A DNA stretch of 64,000 nt from Paenibacillus sp. SZ31 (lineage in GTDB: Bacteria; Bacillota; Bacilli; Paenibacillales; Paenibacillaceae), in contig NZ_JABBEA010000001.1 of NCBI RefSeq assembly GCF_012912005.1, forward strand, positions 124,001 through 188,000, given 5' to 3'. The translations under genes and the position numbers were made by a program. The notes beneath the pieces were generated by a model, which saw only the letters and a list, made by a program, of their open reading frames with translations, searched no databases and was not told the origin of the DNA. Shown in pieces: positions 36,361 to 45,961 of this stretch. The first letter of the stretch is position 1. Each line of letters opens with the position of its first letter.

Positions 36361-37709
36361 TGTGTCCATTCTCCCAGCAACTGTTTAGACAACGAATCTG
36401 CATCCGGCTTCAACAAATCGTCTGGAACATTTTGTCCATTTGCCACATATGCAAGCTTGAGTGGAAAACGATGTAGCAGGTTAAATAGCGGACCGCAACT
36501 CCCAGTCTCATCCATTTTGGTGAAAATCACCTTATCCAGGCCATATTTGCTGAAATGTTCTGTAATCTGAACCATATCAGCACTTTTGGAAGTCATGCTC
36601 ATGACCAAAAAGGTTTCACTATTCTCGACAGGAGCAAGCAAACTTTGCAGTTCCGAGACAAGTAATTCATTTCTGTAGTTTCTACCTGCTGTGTCCATAA
36701 AGATCAAGTCACAATGCTCTAAACGAGAGATTGCACGTTGTGTATCACCGGGCGATTGTACCACCTCAAGTGGAACATTTAGTATAGAAGCATACGTTCT
36801 AAGCTGTTCTACCGCTGAGATCCGATACGTGTCAGATGTAATGAATCCAACTTTACGCTGTTTTTTGAACATTTGTTCAGCGGCTAATTTCGCAATTGTC
36901 GTCGTTTTCCCTACACCGGTTGGGCCAGCTACATAGACGATTCGAGTGGTAGGAAGAATGCCTTCATCAATACGTTCTTCCAAAAAGTGCATGACCTCAA
37001 GTTTTACCGCTTGTTCTACATCCTGTTCATTCAATCCATTCTCAGACCATTTTGCTTGTATCGAATCGAACCAGGATTCCCATACTTCAGGCCAAACCTC
37101 TTGTTCTGTCAAACGCTCTCGGATCGTATACAGTTCCTCTGGCACAGGGTCCGCAGAAGTACCTTGCTTTGAAAGCTTGGTCACCATCTGTTTAAGATCC
37201 TGCAATTCAGTCATCAACTTATCCTGCTGCAGGTCTGAGCCCGCATGCTTCGTGGCAGTTGTTGAACCCGAAAAATCCGCCCCTTGCGGTCGCGGTTTAT
37301 GATCCGTGCTCGAAGAACCTAAGCTACTATCTATGTCTGAACCGATATTACTCGATTCAAACATAGACGACGCAGCCGCAGATTTTTCCTGAGCACTTTG
37401 ATCAGCTGTATTCGTTGTAGCCGACTCATCAGAAGCAGCAACAAACGAACGAGCTGTTTGGCGATAGGCCTCAGGTACAAACGCACGAGGTACAGGTGTG
37501 AATTGATTTTGTGCTGGCTTCGTCGTTTGCTTGTTTTCTTCCTTATCCACTGCAGCTACAACTTCGATCCGTTTCTTGCGAAACATTCCCATCACACCGC
37601 CCACCTTAATCTCTTTAGTGGACAGAATGACGGCATCACTTCCCAGGTCTTTGCGAATTTGAAGCATAGCTTCGGGCATGGTCTCAACAACGTATTGTTT
37701 TACTCTCAT
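36357..37709 (-). CDS. flhF: SRP-type GTPase FlhF
   Basis: A 450-residue flagellar GTPase. The N-terminal B region (to about 200) is basic and then Ser/Asp/Gln-rich. The NG domain follows with G1 [21 protein letters not shown] (G3) and TKMDETG (G4). FlhF helps to place the first flagellar components at the membrane. It overlaps flhA by an ATGA junction and flhG in the same way, so all three are coupled. Confidence 0.97.
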   Translation of the reverse strand: MRVKQYVVETMPEAMLQIRKDLGSDAVILSTKEIKVGGVMGMFRKKRIEVVAAVDKEENKQTTKPAQNQFTPVPRAFVPEAYRQTARSFVAASDESATTNTADQSAQEKSAAASSMFESSNIGSDIDSSLGSSSTDHKPRPQGADFSGSTTATKHAGSDLQQDKLMTELQDLKQMVTKLSKQGTSADPVPEELYTIRERLTEQEVWPEVWESWFDSIQAKWSENGLNEQDVEQAVKLEVMHFLEERIDEGILPTTRIVYVAGPTGVGKTTTIAKLAAEQMFKKQRKVGFITSDTYRISAVEQLRTYASILNVPLEVVQSPGDTQRAISRLEHCDLIFMDTAGRNYRNELLVSELQSLLAPVENSETFLVMSMTSKSADMVQITEHFSKYGLDKVIFTKMDETGSCGPLFNLLHRFPLKLAYVANGQNVPDDLLKPDADSLSKQLLGEWTQ

Positions 37710-39739
37710 AAGTTCACCACCCCGATACTTTGAATTTCAACATTCGGCTCCAACTCGCTGTAGGAAAGCACAGGAATGTCCTGCATAGTACGTTCAATAA
37801 CCTGACGCAGATACATCCGAATGGTTGGAGAAGTTAATACAACAGGTTGTTGACCTGATTGAATCAAACGGTTCACTTGTTCACTCAGCTTCTGATATAC
37901 ACTTTGTGTAGAAACAGGGTCTAACGCAAGATAGCTGCCTTGATCGGATTGTTGCACACTTTCAGCAATTTTCTTCTCAAGACCAGGTCCCACCGTGATC
38001 ACTCGAAGCGTCTCGCCTTTCTGTGAAAACTGCTGAGTAATCTGACGTGAGAGGGATTGTCTGACGTATTCAGTCAGGACATCCGGGTCCTTCGTATACG
38101 TACCATAGTCAGCCAGTGTCTCGAAGATGGTAACCATATCACGAATAGATATTTTCTCACGCAATAACTTGGCAAGCACTTTCTGCACATCACCAATGGA
38201 AAGTAGGGAAGGAATCAGTTCATCCACCAATGCAGAATAGTTCTCTCTGAGATTATCCACAAGCGCTTTCGTCTCTTGTCTTCCAAGTAACTCATGCGCA
38301 TGTTTCTTAATCAATTCCGTCAGATGTGTCGCCACAACAGATGGCGGATCTACAACCGTATACCCTGCAAGTTCCGCTCTGTCTTTGGTTACTTCATCAA
38401 TCCACAGTGCCGGAAGTCCAAAAGCAGGCTCTGTCGTTTCAATACCTGTCACGGACTCCTCATCATAGCCTGGACTCATGGCAAGGTAGTGATTCAACAA
38501 CAGTTCTCCGCCGCCTACCACGTTCCCCTTGATTTTGATAACATACTCATTAGGTCTGAGCTGGATATTATCTCGTATCCGTATGACCGGAACAACCAAC
38601 CCCAGTTCAAGAGCACACTGCCTCCGAATCATAATGATCCGATCCAATAAGTCCCCGCCCTGCTGATTATCAGCCAGTGGGATTAAACCATAACCAAATT
38701 CAAACTCAATAGGGTCAACCTGAAGCAGATTAATTACACTTTCAGGACTTCTGACCTCTTCAATCTGCTGTTCTTCTTCCAGCTGTTCTTCCGCTTCCTG
38801 TTTCAAATTCAAATTATTCTGCATGCGCCATGCGGCAAATGCCAGCACGCCTGCCAACGGAAGTGTGGTAATAATATGAATAGGTGTGAAGAAACCGAGC
38901 ATGGCAATAACGAAAGCTACAATATAAATGAGTATTGGATATGTAAACAGTTGCCCCGTAATATCCTCTGCCAAGTTTCCTTCAGATGATGCTCTTGTAA
39001 CGATGAGACCTGCTGCCGTTGAAATAAGAAGGGCAGGAATCTGGCTGACCAATCCATCTCCTATAGTTAGAACGGAGTACGTCGCAAGTGACTCAGCAAA
39101 ATCAAGACCATGCACAGTCATCCCGATGATGAATCCACCAATCAGATTAATCAGGAGGATGATAATACTTGCAATTGCGTCTCCTTTTACAAACTTACTT
39201 GCTCCATCCATCGCTCCATAGAAATCAGCTTCGCGTTCAATTTTGGAACGACGCTCACGAGCTTGTTGCTCGTTGATCAGACCCGCATTCAGATCCGCAT
39301 CAATACTCATTTGTTTACCTGGCATCGCATCGAGGGTGAATCGGGCAGCAACTTCAGCTACACGCTCCGAACCCTTGGTAATAACGATAAACTGAACGAC
39401 AACCAGGATCAGGAACACAACAAAACCAATCGCAATTTGCCCTCCGGCAATCCAGCTACCAAAGGTAGCAACAACGGCTCCAGCATCCCCTTCACCAAGG
39501 ATCAGCTTGGTTGTCGAAATGTTTAATGCAAGTCGGAATAGAGTAGTGATTAGCAGTAAAGCTGGAAAAATAGAAAACTGCAACGCTTCTTTGCTGTTCA
39601 TCGCAACAAGGAGTATCATCAGTGCAATTGAAATATTGACGACGAGCAGCATATCCAATAGCCAGATTGGGATCGGGAGAATCATCATCAACACAATGCC
39701 GATAATACCCGCAAGGACAGCTAAATCTTTTGTTTTCAA
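37706..39739 (-). CDS. flhA: Flagellar type III export gate protein FlhA
   Basis: A 677-residue export gate component. The N-terminal part has about eight membrane segments with the conserved FHIPEP-type loop (RFTLDAMPGKQMSIDADLN, then QARERRSKIEREADFYGAMD). The C-terminal cytoplasmic domain (from about 340) docks chaperone-substrate complexes. The start is a TTG with GGAGG 11 bases ahead. It lies between flhB and flhF. Confidence 0.97.
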   Translation of the reverse strand: MKTKDLAVLAGIIGIVLMMILPIPIWLLDMLLVVNISIALMILLVAMNSKEALQFSIFPALLLITTLFRLALNISTTKLILGEGDAGAVVATFGSWIAGGQIAIGFVVFLILVVVQFIVITKGSERVAEVAARFTLDAMPGKQMSIDADLNAGLINEQQARERRSKIEREADFYGAMDGASKFVKGDAIASIIILLINLIGGFIIGMTVHGLDFAESLATYSVLTIGDGLVSQIPALLISTAAGLIVTRASSEGNLAEDITGQLFTYPILIYIVAFVIAMLGFFTPIHIITTLPLAGVLAFAAWRMQNNLNLKQEAEEQLEEEQQIEEVRSPESVINLLQVDPIEFEFGYGLIPLADNQQGGDLLDRIIMIRRQCALELGLVVPVIRIRDNIQLRPNEYVIKIKGNVVGGGELLLNHYLAMSPGYDEESVTGIETTEPAFGLPALWIDEVTKDRAELAGYTVVDPPSVVATHLTELIKKHAHELLGRQETKALVDNLRENYSALVDELIPSLLSIGDVQKVLAKLLREKISIRDMVTIFETLADYGTYTKDPDVLTEYVRQSLSRQITQQFSQKGETLRVITVGPGLEKKIAESVQQSDQGSYLALDPVSTQSVYQKLSEQVNRLIQSGQQPVVLTSPTIRMYLRQVIERTMQDIPVLSYSELEPNVEIQSIGVVNL

Positions 39740-39764
39740 TGAATGTACGGCCTCCGATCCCCTT

Positions 39765-40847
39765 TTATTTCGTTCTGCCCTTTAGTTTATATACATAAGC
39801 CAGCACTTCGGCTACCGCTTGAAACAAATCGGCCGGTATGGCGTCACCAATCTCGGCTCTCTGGAACAATGCCCGTGCCAGCGGCTTGTTTTCCATTGTA
39901 ATAACACCGTGCTCTTTGGCTATTTCCTTAATACGTAAGGCGACATAGTCCTGACCTTTGGCAATAATCTGCGGTGCCTCCATCTCAGATCCTTCATACT
40001 TTAACGCAACGGCAAAGTGGGTCGGGTTCGTGATGATTACATCCGCATTCGGCACTTCCTGCATCATACGCTGCATAGCCATACGACGCTGGCGTTCCCG
40101 GATTTTACCTTTGATCAGCGGGTCCCCTTCCATTTTCTTATACTCGTCCTTGATATCTTGCTTGGACATACGGAGTTTTTTCTCATTATCATACTTTTGG
40201 TACATGTAATCGAATATTGCAAGTACCATAAGTGCAACAGCAATCTTAACACCCAGACTTAACGTGATAGATGCAGCAAATTGTAAAATAGCATCCAATG
40301 AAAAGTGAGAAAGTGAGGCAATATCGGATTGGTAGCTTATAATTGTGCTGTAAACAAGATAACCGATGATGGACATTTTCAAAATGGACTTCGCAAATTC
40401 GACCACAGAGCGCATAGAGAAAATATTTTTGAATCCTTTAATCGGATCCAACTTCTCCAGTTTCGGCTTCAATCCTTCGCCCACGAGCAGAAAACCAACC
40501 TGCATGTAGTTAACGATTAAAGCAACTAGAACCGCACCCAACAATACCGGAGCAAGCAGTAACATCACTTCAATGCCATAACGCATCATAAGTATCATTA
40601 CATTTTCACTGTTGATATTCATGTTCAGCCGGTTGATAAAAATATCTGTAAACAGTCGAACTGTACGTTCCTTGTAAAAATCACCGAAGACTGTCAAGAT
40701 CAAAAACGAGAACAGGAGAATCGAAGCACCGGATATCTCCGGACTTTTGACAACCTGTCCTTTTTTACGTGCATCCTGTCTCTTTTTCGGGGTAGCTTTC
40801 TCCGTCTTCTCCCCTGAAAACAACTGGAGGTCGAGTTGAAGTTTCAT
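39765..40847 (-). CDS. flhB: Flagellar type III export switch protein FlhB
   Basis: A 360-residue export gate protein. EKTEKATPKKRQDARKKGQV is the conserved cytoplasmic N-terminus. Four membrane segments follow. The C-terminal domain contains the self-cleaving NPTH site in ITNPTHFAVAL, which drives the switch from hook to filament export. Length is normal. It lies between fliR and flhA. Confidence 0.97.
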   Translation of the reverse strand: MKLQLDLQLFSGEKTEKATPKKRQDARKKGQVVKSPEISGASILLFSFLILTVFGDFYKERTVRLFTDIFINRLNMNINSENVMILMMRYGIEVMLLLAPVLLGAVLVALIVNYMQVGFLLVGEGLKPKLEKLDPIKGFKNIFSMRSVVEFAKSILKMSIIGYLVYSTIISYQSDIASLSHFSLDAILQFAASITLSLGVKIAVALMVLAIFDYMYQKYDNEKKLRMSKQDIKDEYKKMEGDPLIKGKIRERQRRMAMQRMMQEVPNADVIITNPTHFAVALKYEGSEMEAPQIIAKGQDYVALRIKEIAKEHGVITMENKPLARALFQRAEIGDAIPADLFQAVAEVLAYVYKLKGRTK

Positions 40848-40870
40848 CCGAGTCTTATCCTCCGTTTCAC

Positions 40871-41659
40871 TCAGCCCGGCCTTTGTCCAATGGTTCCAAG
40901 CAATTTTTCCATGGATCTGAATATTGCCTCGAACAATTGACTAAATATAAAGGAGAAACTGGGAACCAGCAAAAGCAAAATAGCAAGACCAACAAGTAAC
41001 TTAAGTGGCAATCCGACTGCGAACACATTAAATTGAGGAGCGGTTTTGGCCAAAAACCCCAATCCTACATCCGTCAAAAACAACGCCACTACAATTGGAG
41101 CCGACATCTGAAAAGCCAACATGAATGATTGACCTAATGTCCGAATCAAAAATTCTGCAATACTTCCATCTGCCAACCGTAGGAAAAATACATTTGATAA
41201 CGGAACCCATCGGTAACTGTAAACTATCGCATCCAGTAAATAATGGTGGCCATTCATCGTCAGAAACAGAAGCATAGCAAATGCATACTTCAAGTTACCC
41301 GTAAGCGGTGCTGAAGCGCCTGTCATTGGATCAAATACATTAGCCATACCAAATCCGATCTGAAGATCGATAAAAGTTCCTGCAGTCTGTACAGCCGTCA
41401 TTAACAGATAAGCCACAAAACCTAAAAGCAGGCCAATGAGAATCTCTCTGATGATCAACAGAACGTAGCTCATGTCTGTGGGTACGGTCTGATCTATTCC
41501 ATAAATCAGATAGACAGACAATGTGACAAATGCAGAGATACCAATTTTAACTGAAGTCGGCACATTTCGAGCTGAAAAGACCGGCGCAGTTACAAAAAAT
41601 GATGTGATTCGACAAAACATAAGCAGAGCGACAGGGAAACTTTGCAATAATGTCTCCAT
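40871..41659 (-). CDS. fliR: Flagellar type III export protein FliR
   Basis: A 262-residue polytopic membrane protein of the export gate, with six hydrophobic segments. Conserved features include TSFFVTAPVFSARNVPTSVK (read from about 17) and IGFGMANVFDP. FliP, FliQ and FliR form the helical export pore and are encoded consecutively here. Confidence 0.95.
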   Translation of the reverse strand: METLLQSFPVALLMFCRITSFFVTAPVFSARNVPTSVKIGISAFVTLSVYLIYGIDQTVPTDMSYVLLIIREILIGLLLGFVAYLLMTAVQTAGTFIDLQIGFGMANVFDPMTGASAPLTGNLKYAFAMLLFLTMNGHHYLLDAIVYSYRWVPLSNVFFLRLADGSIAEFLIRTLGQSFMLAFQMSAPIVVALFLTDVGLGFLAKTAPQFNVFAVGLPLKLLVGLAILLLLVPSFSFIFSQLFEAIFRSMEKLLGTIGQRPG

Positions 41660-41669
41660 CTGCTAAAGC

Positions 41670-41939
41670 CTACCCTATATATCTGTAGAGATTGTCAAGA
41701 ATGTTATACGTGAAATCAAGCAATATATTCAAGATCCAAGGTCCGAACACAAGTATTGCCAGAAGCACAGCAATAATTTTGGGTACAAAAGCCAATGTTT
41801 GTTCCTGAATCTGAGTTGTCGCTTGGAAAATACTGATTGCAAGTCCTACAACCAGAGCAAGTATAAGCATGGGTGCGCTGGCCAGCAATGACGTATATAC
41901 CGCTTTCCCGGCCAGACCGATAATAAATTCCGAAGTCAT
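41670..41939 (-). CDS. fliQ: Flagellar type III export protein FliQ
   Basis: An 89-residue protein with two membrane segments. The pattern PMLILALVVGLAISIFQATTQIQEQTL (in two parts) followed by FVPKIIAVLLAI is typical FliQ. AGGAGGAC stands 6 bases before the ATG. It is located between fliP and fliR. Confidence 0.96.
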   Translation of the reverse strand: MTSEFIIGLAGKAVYTSLLASAPMLILALVVGLAISIFQATTQIQEQTLAFVPKIIAVLLAILVFGPWILNILLDFTYNILDNLYRYIG

Positions 41940-41964
41940 GACCGTCCTCCTTTAACCTTCCGGC

Positions 41965-42720
41965 TCAAGTATTAAAACTCAGCAACAGTGACTTGACTAC
42001 CAGATACCACCCGTCCACAAGGACAAAGAGCAGTATTTTGAAAGGTAATGAGATCATGACTGGCGGAAGCATCATCATCCCCATTGCCATGAGTGTACTC
42101 GCGACAACAATATCTATAACCAGAAACGGAATGAAAATCATAAACCCCATCTGGAACGCTGTCTTCAACTCACTGATTACATATGCCGGCACCATAACAG
42201 TAATTGGAATATCCTGGTAGGTATTTGGCTGTTCAGTCTGATTGTATTTCATAAACAGCAACAGATCTTTTTCTCTGGTGTGAGTAAACATAAATTTTTT
42301 TATGGGATCCGCTGCTTTTTCAAGTGCCTCGGTTTGCGTAAGATCTCCCTGGAGATAGGGCTGAAGCGCTACCTGATTTATGGAAGACAACGTCGGCGAC
42401 ATAATGAAAAGTGTCAGAAATAGCGCCAAACCAACCAGCACCTGATTGGGTGGCATTTGTTGTGTGCCCAACGATGTACGTACAAAACCGAGCACAATCA
42501 CAATCCGAGTAAAACTGGTCATCAGTACAAGCATTGCTGGTGCAATGCTAAGCACCGTAATTAATAAAATAATGGACAGTGAACTCGTGCTTGGTGTCCC
42601 TCCGTCACCGTTTCCGATTTGAATATCAATATTCGGAATCGGTTCGGCAAAGGCAACCGTGACAGATGCCAGACTGATAAGTCCCATCAAACAACACGCT
42701 AACCAAATCTTTTTCTTCAT
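41965..42720 (-). CDS. fliP: Flagellar type III export protein FliP
   Basis: A 251-residue export pore protein. A signal peptide occupies about residues 1-25 (LISLASVTVAFA). Then SFTRIVIVLGFVRTSLGTQQ, MPPNQVLVGLALFLT and the C-terminal MLPPVMISLPFKILLFVLVD are diagnostic. The start overlaps the fliO stop by four bases (ATGA). Confidence 0.97.
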   Translation of the reverse strand: MKKKIWLACCLMGLISLASVTVAFAEPIPNIDIQIGNGDGGTPSTSSLSIILLITVLSIAPAMLVLMTSFTRIVIVLGFVRTSLGTQQMPPNQVLVGLALFLTLFIMSPTLSSINQVALQPYLQGDLTQTEALEKAADPIKKFMFTHTREKDLLLFMKYNQTEQPNTYQDIPITVMVPAYVISELKTAFQMGFMIFIPFLVIDIVVASTLMAMGMMMLPPVMISLPFKILLFVLVDGWYLVVKSLLLSFNT

Positions 42721-43259
42721 GAATCCCTCGACCGATCTGTAGTATTGTCTTTATCCAGGAGCTTCTCCATCTTCTCTTTACGGTTAGGCATCTGCCGAAG
42801 TTTGGATTCAAACATTTCGTGAAAAGAAGTTGTGTCCTCCAGTTCCATTTCCCGCGGCGGTTCATCTTTACGGAAGCGTTTTGTGAGCTTGGCAATGAGA
42901 GGCGAGAGATTCCCTTGTTGTGCAGCGGCATCTCGTTCGAATGAATCAATGATCCTTTTCGCCTCTTCCAAATCCGAAATCTTATCTATCAACTGGATGT
43001 CTTCACCTACACCAAGCAGATATACACTTCCACCAATTTCCATAATTTGTAACGACTTGTTTTGCCCCAGTCCGACCCCGCCAAGGGTACGAATTGTGCC
43101 GTGCCGGAACATTTGCTGATTCCGTTTGTTTAAAAAACGGATCAGATAAACAATAAGGGCCAGGATGACGGCCAGGACAACAATCACCCATACAAGCTGT
43201 AAATAATAATTGCTTCCCACGCCAGCTCCTCCTGGAATATCACCCTGAGCCATCATCAT
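42717..43259 (-). CDS. fliO: Flagellar export accessory protein FliO (FliZ in Bacillus)
   Basis: A 180-residue single-pass membrane protein (segment about 23-45) with a FliO-type domain (FRHGTIRTLGGVGLGQNKSL, GGSVYLLGVGEDIQLIDKI) that helps FliP assembly. Its basic/acidic C-terminal tail is variable. The three leading ATGs have only a weak SD. A GTG thirteen codons downstream (43218-43220) has AGGAGG 7 bases ahead and may be the true start. It lies between cheY and fliP. Confidence 0.88.
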   Translation of the reverse strand: MMMAQGDIPGGAGVGSNYYLQLVWVIVVLAVILALIVYLIRFLNKRNQQMFRHGTIRTLGGVGLGQNKSLQIMEIGGSVYLLGVGEDIQLIDKISDLEEAKRIIDSFERDAAAQQGNLSPLIAKLTKRFRKDEPPREMELEDTTSFHEMFESKLRQMPNRKEKMEKLLDKDNTTDRSRDS

Positions 43260-43264
43260 GTCTC

Positions 43265-43630
43265 TTAAACGCCCAGTGTCTTGCTAATAGCTTCGATAAC
43301 CCGGTCAGATTGGAAAGGTTTAACGATAAAGTCTTTGGCACCTGCTTGAATAGCGTCGATTACCATCGCTTGTTGACCCATCGCAGAGCACATAATCACT
43401 TTTGCGTTAGCATCAATCTTCTTGATTTCTTTCAAAGCTGCAATGCCGTCCATCTCAGGCATCGTGATATCCATTGTGATCAGATCCGGACGAAGCTCTT
43501 TAAATTTCTCAATTGCTTGTGAGCCATCTTGTGCCTCACCAACAACCTCATATCCATTTTTGGACAAAATGTCCCGGATCATCATTCTCATAAATGCAGC
43601 GTCGTCTACGACTAAAATTCGGTTTGCCAT
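43265..43630 (-). CDS. cheY: Chemotaxis response regulator CheY
   Basis: A 121-residue single receiver domain. VVDDAAFMRMMIRD contains the acidic pocket, ITMDITMPEMDG the phosphorylated Asp, then CSAMGQ (Thr/Ser site) and DFIVKPF with the conserved Lys. CheY-P binds FliM to set motor rotation. GGGAGG precedes the ATG. Placement between fliY and fliO is as in B. subtilis. Confidence 0.97.
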   Translation of the reverse strand: MANRILVVDDAAFMRMMIRDILSKNGYEVVGEAQDGSQAIEKFKELRPDLITMDITMPEMDGIAALKEIKKIDANAKVIMCSAMGQQAMVIDAIQAGAKDFIVKPFQSDRVIEAISKTLGV

Positions 43631-43658
43631 CTTGATTCAAGTCCTCCCTAAATTGTGC

Positions 43659-44933
43659 TTATTGTAATTTCTGAATTCGGTCCCATTGGCTAACGATATC
43701 TATAACACGAACACCAAAGTTTTCGTCAATAACGACAACTTCTCCCTTGGCGATCAGTTTGTTATTCACCAAAATATCGACAGGTTCACCGGCTAACTTA
43801 TCCAGTTCGACAATCGAACCCTGTGACAGTTCCAAAATATCTTTAATTTGCTTCTGGGTCCTTCCTAATTCTACGGTGACTTTAAGGGGAATGTCCATCA
43901 ATAAATTCAAATTGTTTTCGTCAACCTGACCATACGCCCCATTTTGCAAATTAGCGAATTGAACTGGCTGTACGTTAACATTCCTGTTTGGCATTCCACC
44001 ATAATGTTGAGGTGCACCATAAGGTTGCTGCGGTGGCATACCATAAGGCTGCTGTGGCGGCATTCCTTGCGGCATACCCATTGGAGCCTGTCCGTATCCG
44101 TTATAGTCCTGAGCAGGCTGTTGTGGAGCCTGTGGAGGCTGCTGGTGCTGAACGGGTGGTTGCTCCGCAACCGGTGGTGGCGTTGCTGCTACAGCTGCTG
44201 GTGCTGGTTCAGGTGTCGGTGTTGCTGGTGCGCTTGCAGTTGACTCCTGAGCGCCTCCAATCAGCATGTCTACCATGTTTTTGGCAAAATGTACTGGAAG
44301 CAACTGCATCAGATTGGAATCGATCAGATCCCCTATTAATAGACGAAATGAAACTTGAATCAGGGTCTCATCTTCAGGAAGATTACTAACACCCTCACCA
44401 CTCTCCAAATTGAGAATATCGATCCCAGGAGGAGAAATATTCACAAAACGGTTGAAGATCGTTGACATTGAGGTTGCAGAGGAACCCATCATCTGATTCA
44501 TAGCTTCCTGTACGGCACTAATATGGATTTCATTCAGTTCTTCATCAGCCGGATTTCCTTCGCCACCCAACATCAAATCAGCGATGACTTGAGCATCTCT
44601 CTTCTTAATGACAAGTGAGTTAATGCCTTCGAATCCATCCACGTAATTCACATGAACGGCAACATGTGGTTTAGGAAAAGCTTCTTCAAACTGCGTTCGA
44701 CTAATGATGGAAACCTTAGGTGTTGTAATATCTACTTTTAGGCCCAATAGCGTGGACAAAGCTGTTGCCGCGCTACCAAATGTAATGTTACCAATCTCCC
44801 CCAAGGCGTCCTGCTCCAGCTCGGTCAAATAATCATCAACCGTCTTCTCAGCAGGTTCCGAGCTGTTTATTGATTCGGATTGCCTGAGCAAAGCATCGAT
44901 TTCTTCTTGGGATAAATAATCCTTACTCGTCAA
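43659..44933 (-). CDS. fliY: Flagellar motor switch phosphatase FliY (FliN family)
   Basis: A 424-residue protein. An N-terminal CheY-binding peptide (LSQEEIDALLRQ) is followed by a CheC-like phosphatase domain with two Glu/Asn motifs (LGEIGNITFGSAATALS, VQEAMNQMMGSSATS). Residues about 225-330 form a Pro/Gln/Ala linker with a near-exact short tandem repeat (MPPQQPYG). The C-terminal FliN domain (VELGRTQKQIKDILELSQGS) forms the C-ring base. The TTG at 44931-44933 has AAGGAG 9 bases ahead and overlaps the fliM end. Confidence 0.96.
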   Translation of the reverse strand: MTSKDYLSQEEIDALLRQSESINSSEPAEKTVDDYLTELEQDALGEIGNITFGSAATALSTLLGLKVDITTPKVSIISRTQFEEAFPKPHVAVHVNYVDGFEGINSLVIKKRDAQVIADLMLGGEGNPADEELNEIHISAVQEAMNQMMGSSATSMSTIFNRFVNISPPGIDILNLESGEGVSNLPEDETLIQVSFRLLIGDLIDSNLMQLLPVHFAKNMVDMLIGGAQESTASAPATPTPEPAPAAVAATPPPVAEQPPVQHQQPPQAPQQPAQDYNGYGQAPMGMPQGMPPQQPYGMPPQQPYGAPQHYGGMPNRNVNVQPVQFANLQNGAYGQVDENNLNLLMDIPLKVTVELGRTQKQIKDILELSQGSIVELDKLAGEPVDILVNNKLIAKGEVVVIDENFGVRVIDIVSQWDRIQKLQ

Positions 44934-45921
44934 ATTCTTCAACTCCTTCGGTGACAATCTCGTCTATTTGCACAGCCACACGGTCCTTTATTGTTCCCGG
45001 ACTGCCCATGTATTTCAGTTTGTCACCCACTTTAATGGAAAGTCCCTCATCAACTGGTTTGTTCAACGTAATGACATCACCAACAGACAGACCCAAAAAT
45101 TCTGCAATTGAAATTCTGGATTCTCCCAATTCTGCAACGATGGGTAACTTGGCTTTGTTCACGCGCTCTCTTAGAGCATCATACTCCTCCGGAGCTCTCG
45201 TTTTCTTCTCCGAAACAAACCACTGATGAGTTGACAACCGTGACATAATAGGTTCAAGAACGACATGCGGAATACATAGATTGATCATGCCTGTCGTGTC
45301 ACCAATTTTGGTACTGAGCGAGATCAGAGCAATCGTCTCATTGGGAGATACAATCTGCATAAATTGCGGGTTGGTCTCCAGCGCTTCCATCCTTGGGGAA
45401 ATATCCAACACGGTCTTCCATGCTTCCTGCAAACTTTCAAATGCACGGCTGAATATCCGCTCCATGATGGTCGTCTCAATCTCCGTCATCGATGCGATCT
45501 TGGTCGGAGCACTTCCGGTTCCACCAAGCAGGCGATCCAACATCGCATATCCCACGTTCGGATGAACTTCCATTACCATTCGTCCCTGTAGTGGCTCCGC
45601 TTCAAAAATGTTCAATATCGTCATCTTAGGAATAGAACGGATAAACTCATCATAAGGCAACTGTTCGACCTGAACGACATTGATTTGAACGAACGTCCGC
45701 AGTTGGGCTGAAAAATAAGTGGTGAGAAAGCGTGCAAAGTTTTCGTGAATACGAGTCAAGCTTCGAATATGGTCTTTGGAAAAACGCACTGCCCGCTTAA
45801 AATCGTACGATCTAATTTTCTTCTGAGTATCTTCCTTCTTCAATTCTTCTGCGTCCATTTCGCCAGAAGAAAGGGCTGCTAATAGGGCATCAATCTCATT
45901 TTGTGATAATACATCCACCAT
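44923..45921 (-). CDS. fliM: Flagellar motor switch protein FliM
   Basis: A 332-residue C-ring protein. The N-terminal LSQNEIDALLAALSSG is the CheY-P-binding peptide. The middle CheC-like domain lacks the phosphatase motifs, as usual. The C-terminal FliN-like domain ends the protein. AAGGGGGTGAG precedes the ATG. Between fliL and fliY, overlapping fliY by 11 bases. Confidence 0.97.
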   Translation of the reverse strand: MVDVLSQNEIDALLAALSSGEMDAEELKKEDTQKKIRSYDFKRAVRFSKDHIRSLTRIHENFARFLTTYFSAQLRTFVQINVVQVEQLPYDEFIRSIPKMTILNIFEAEPLQGRMVMEVHPNVGYAMLDRLLGGTGSAPTKIASMTEIETTIMERIFSRAFESLQEAWKTVLDISPRMEALETNPQFMQIVSPNETIALISLSTKIGDTTGMINLCIPHVVLEPIMSRLSTHQWFVSEKKTRAPEEYDALRERVNKAKLPIVAELGESRISIAEFLGLSVGDVITLNKPVDEGLSIKVGDKLKYMGSPGTIKDRVAVQIDEIVTEGVEEFDE

Positions 45922-45961
45922 GTTCTCACCCCCTTACAGGTCTACAGCATGTTCTGTTCAT

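Noticed and set aside
43985..44180. Short repeats in fliY as a CRISPR-like or DNA repeat array
   Set aside because: They are in-frame codon repeats encoding a Pro/Gln linker, with no spacers.
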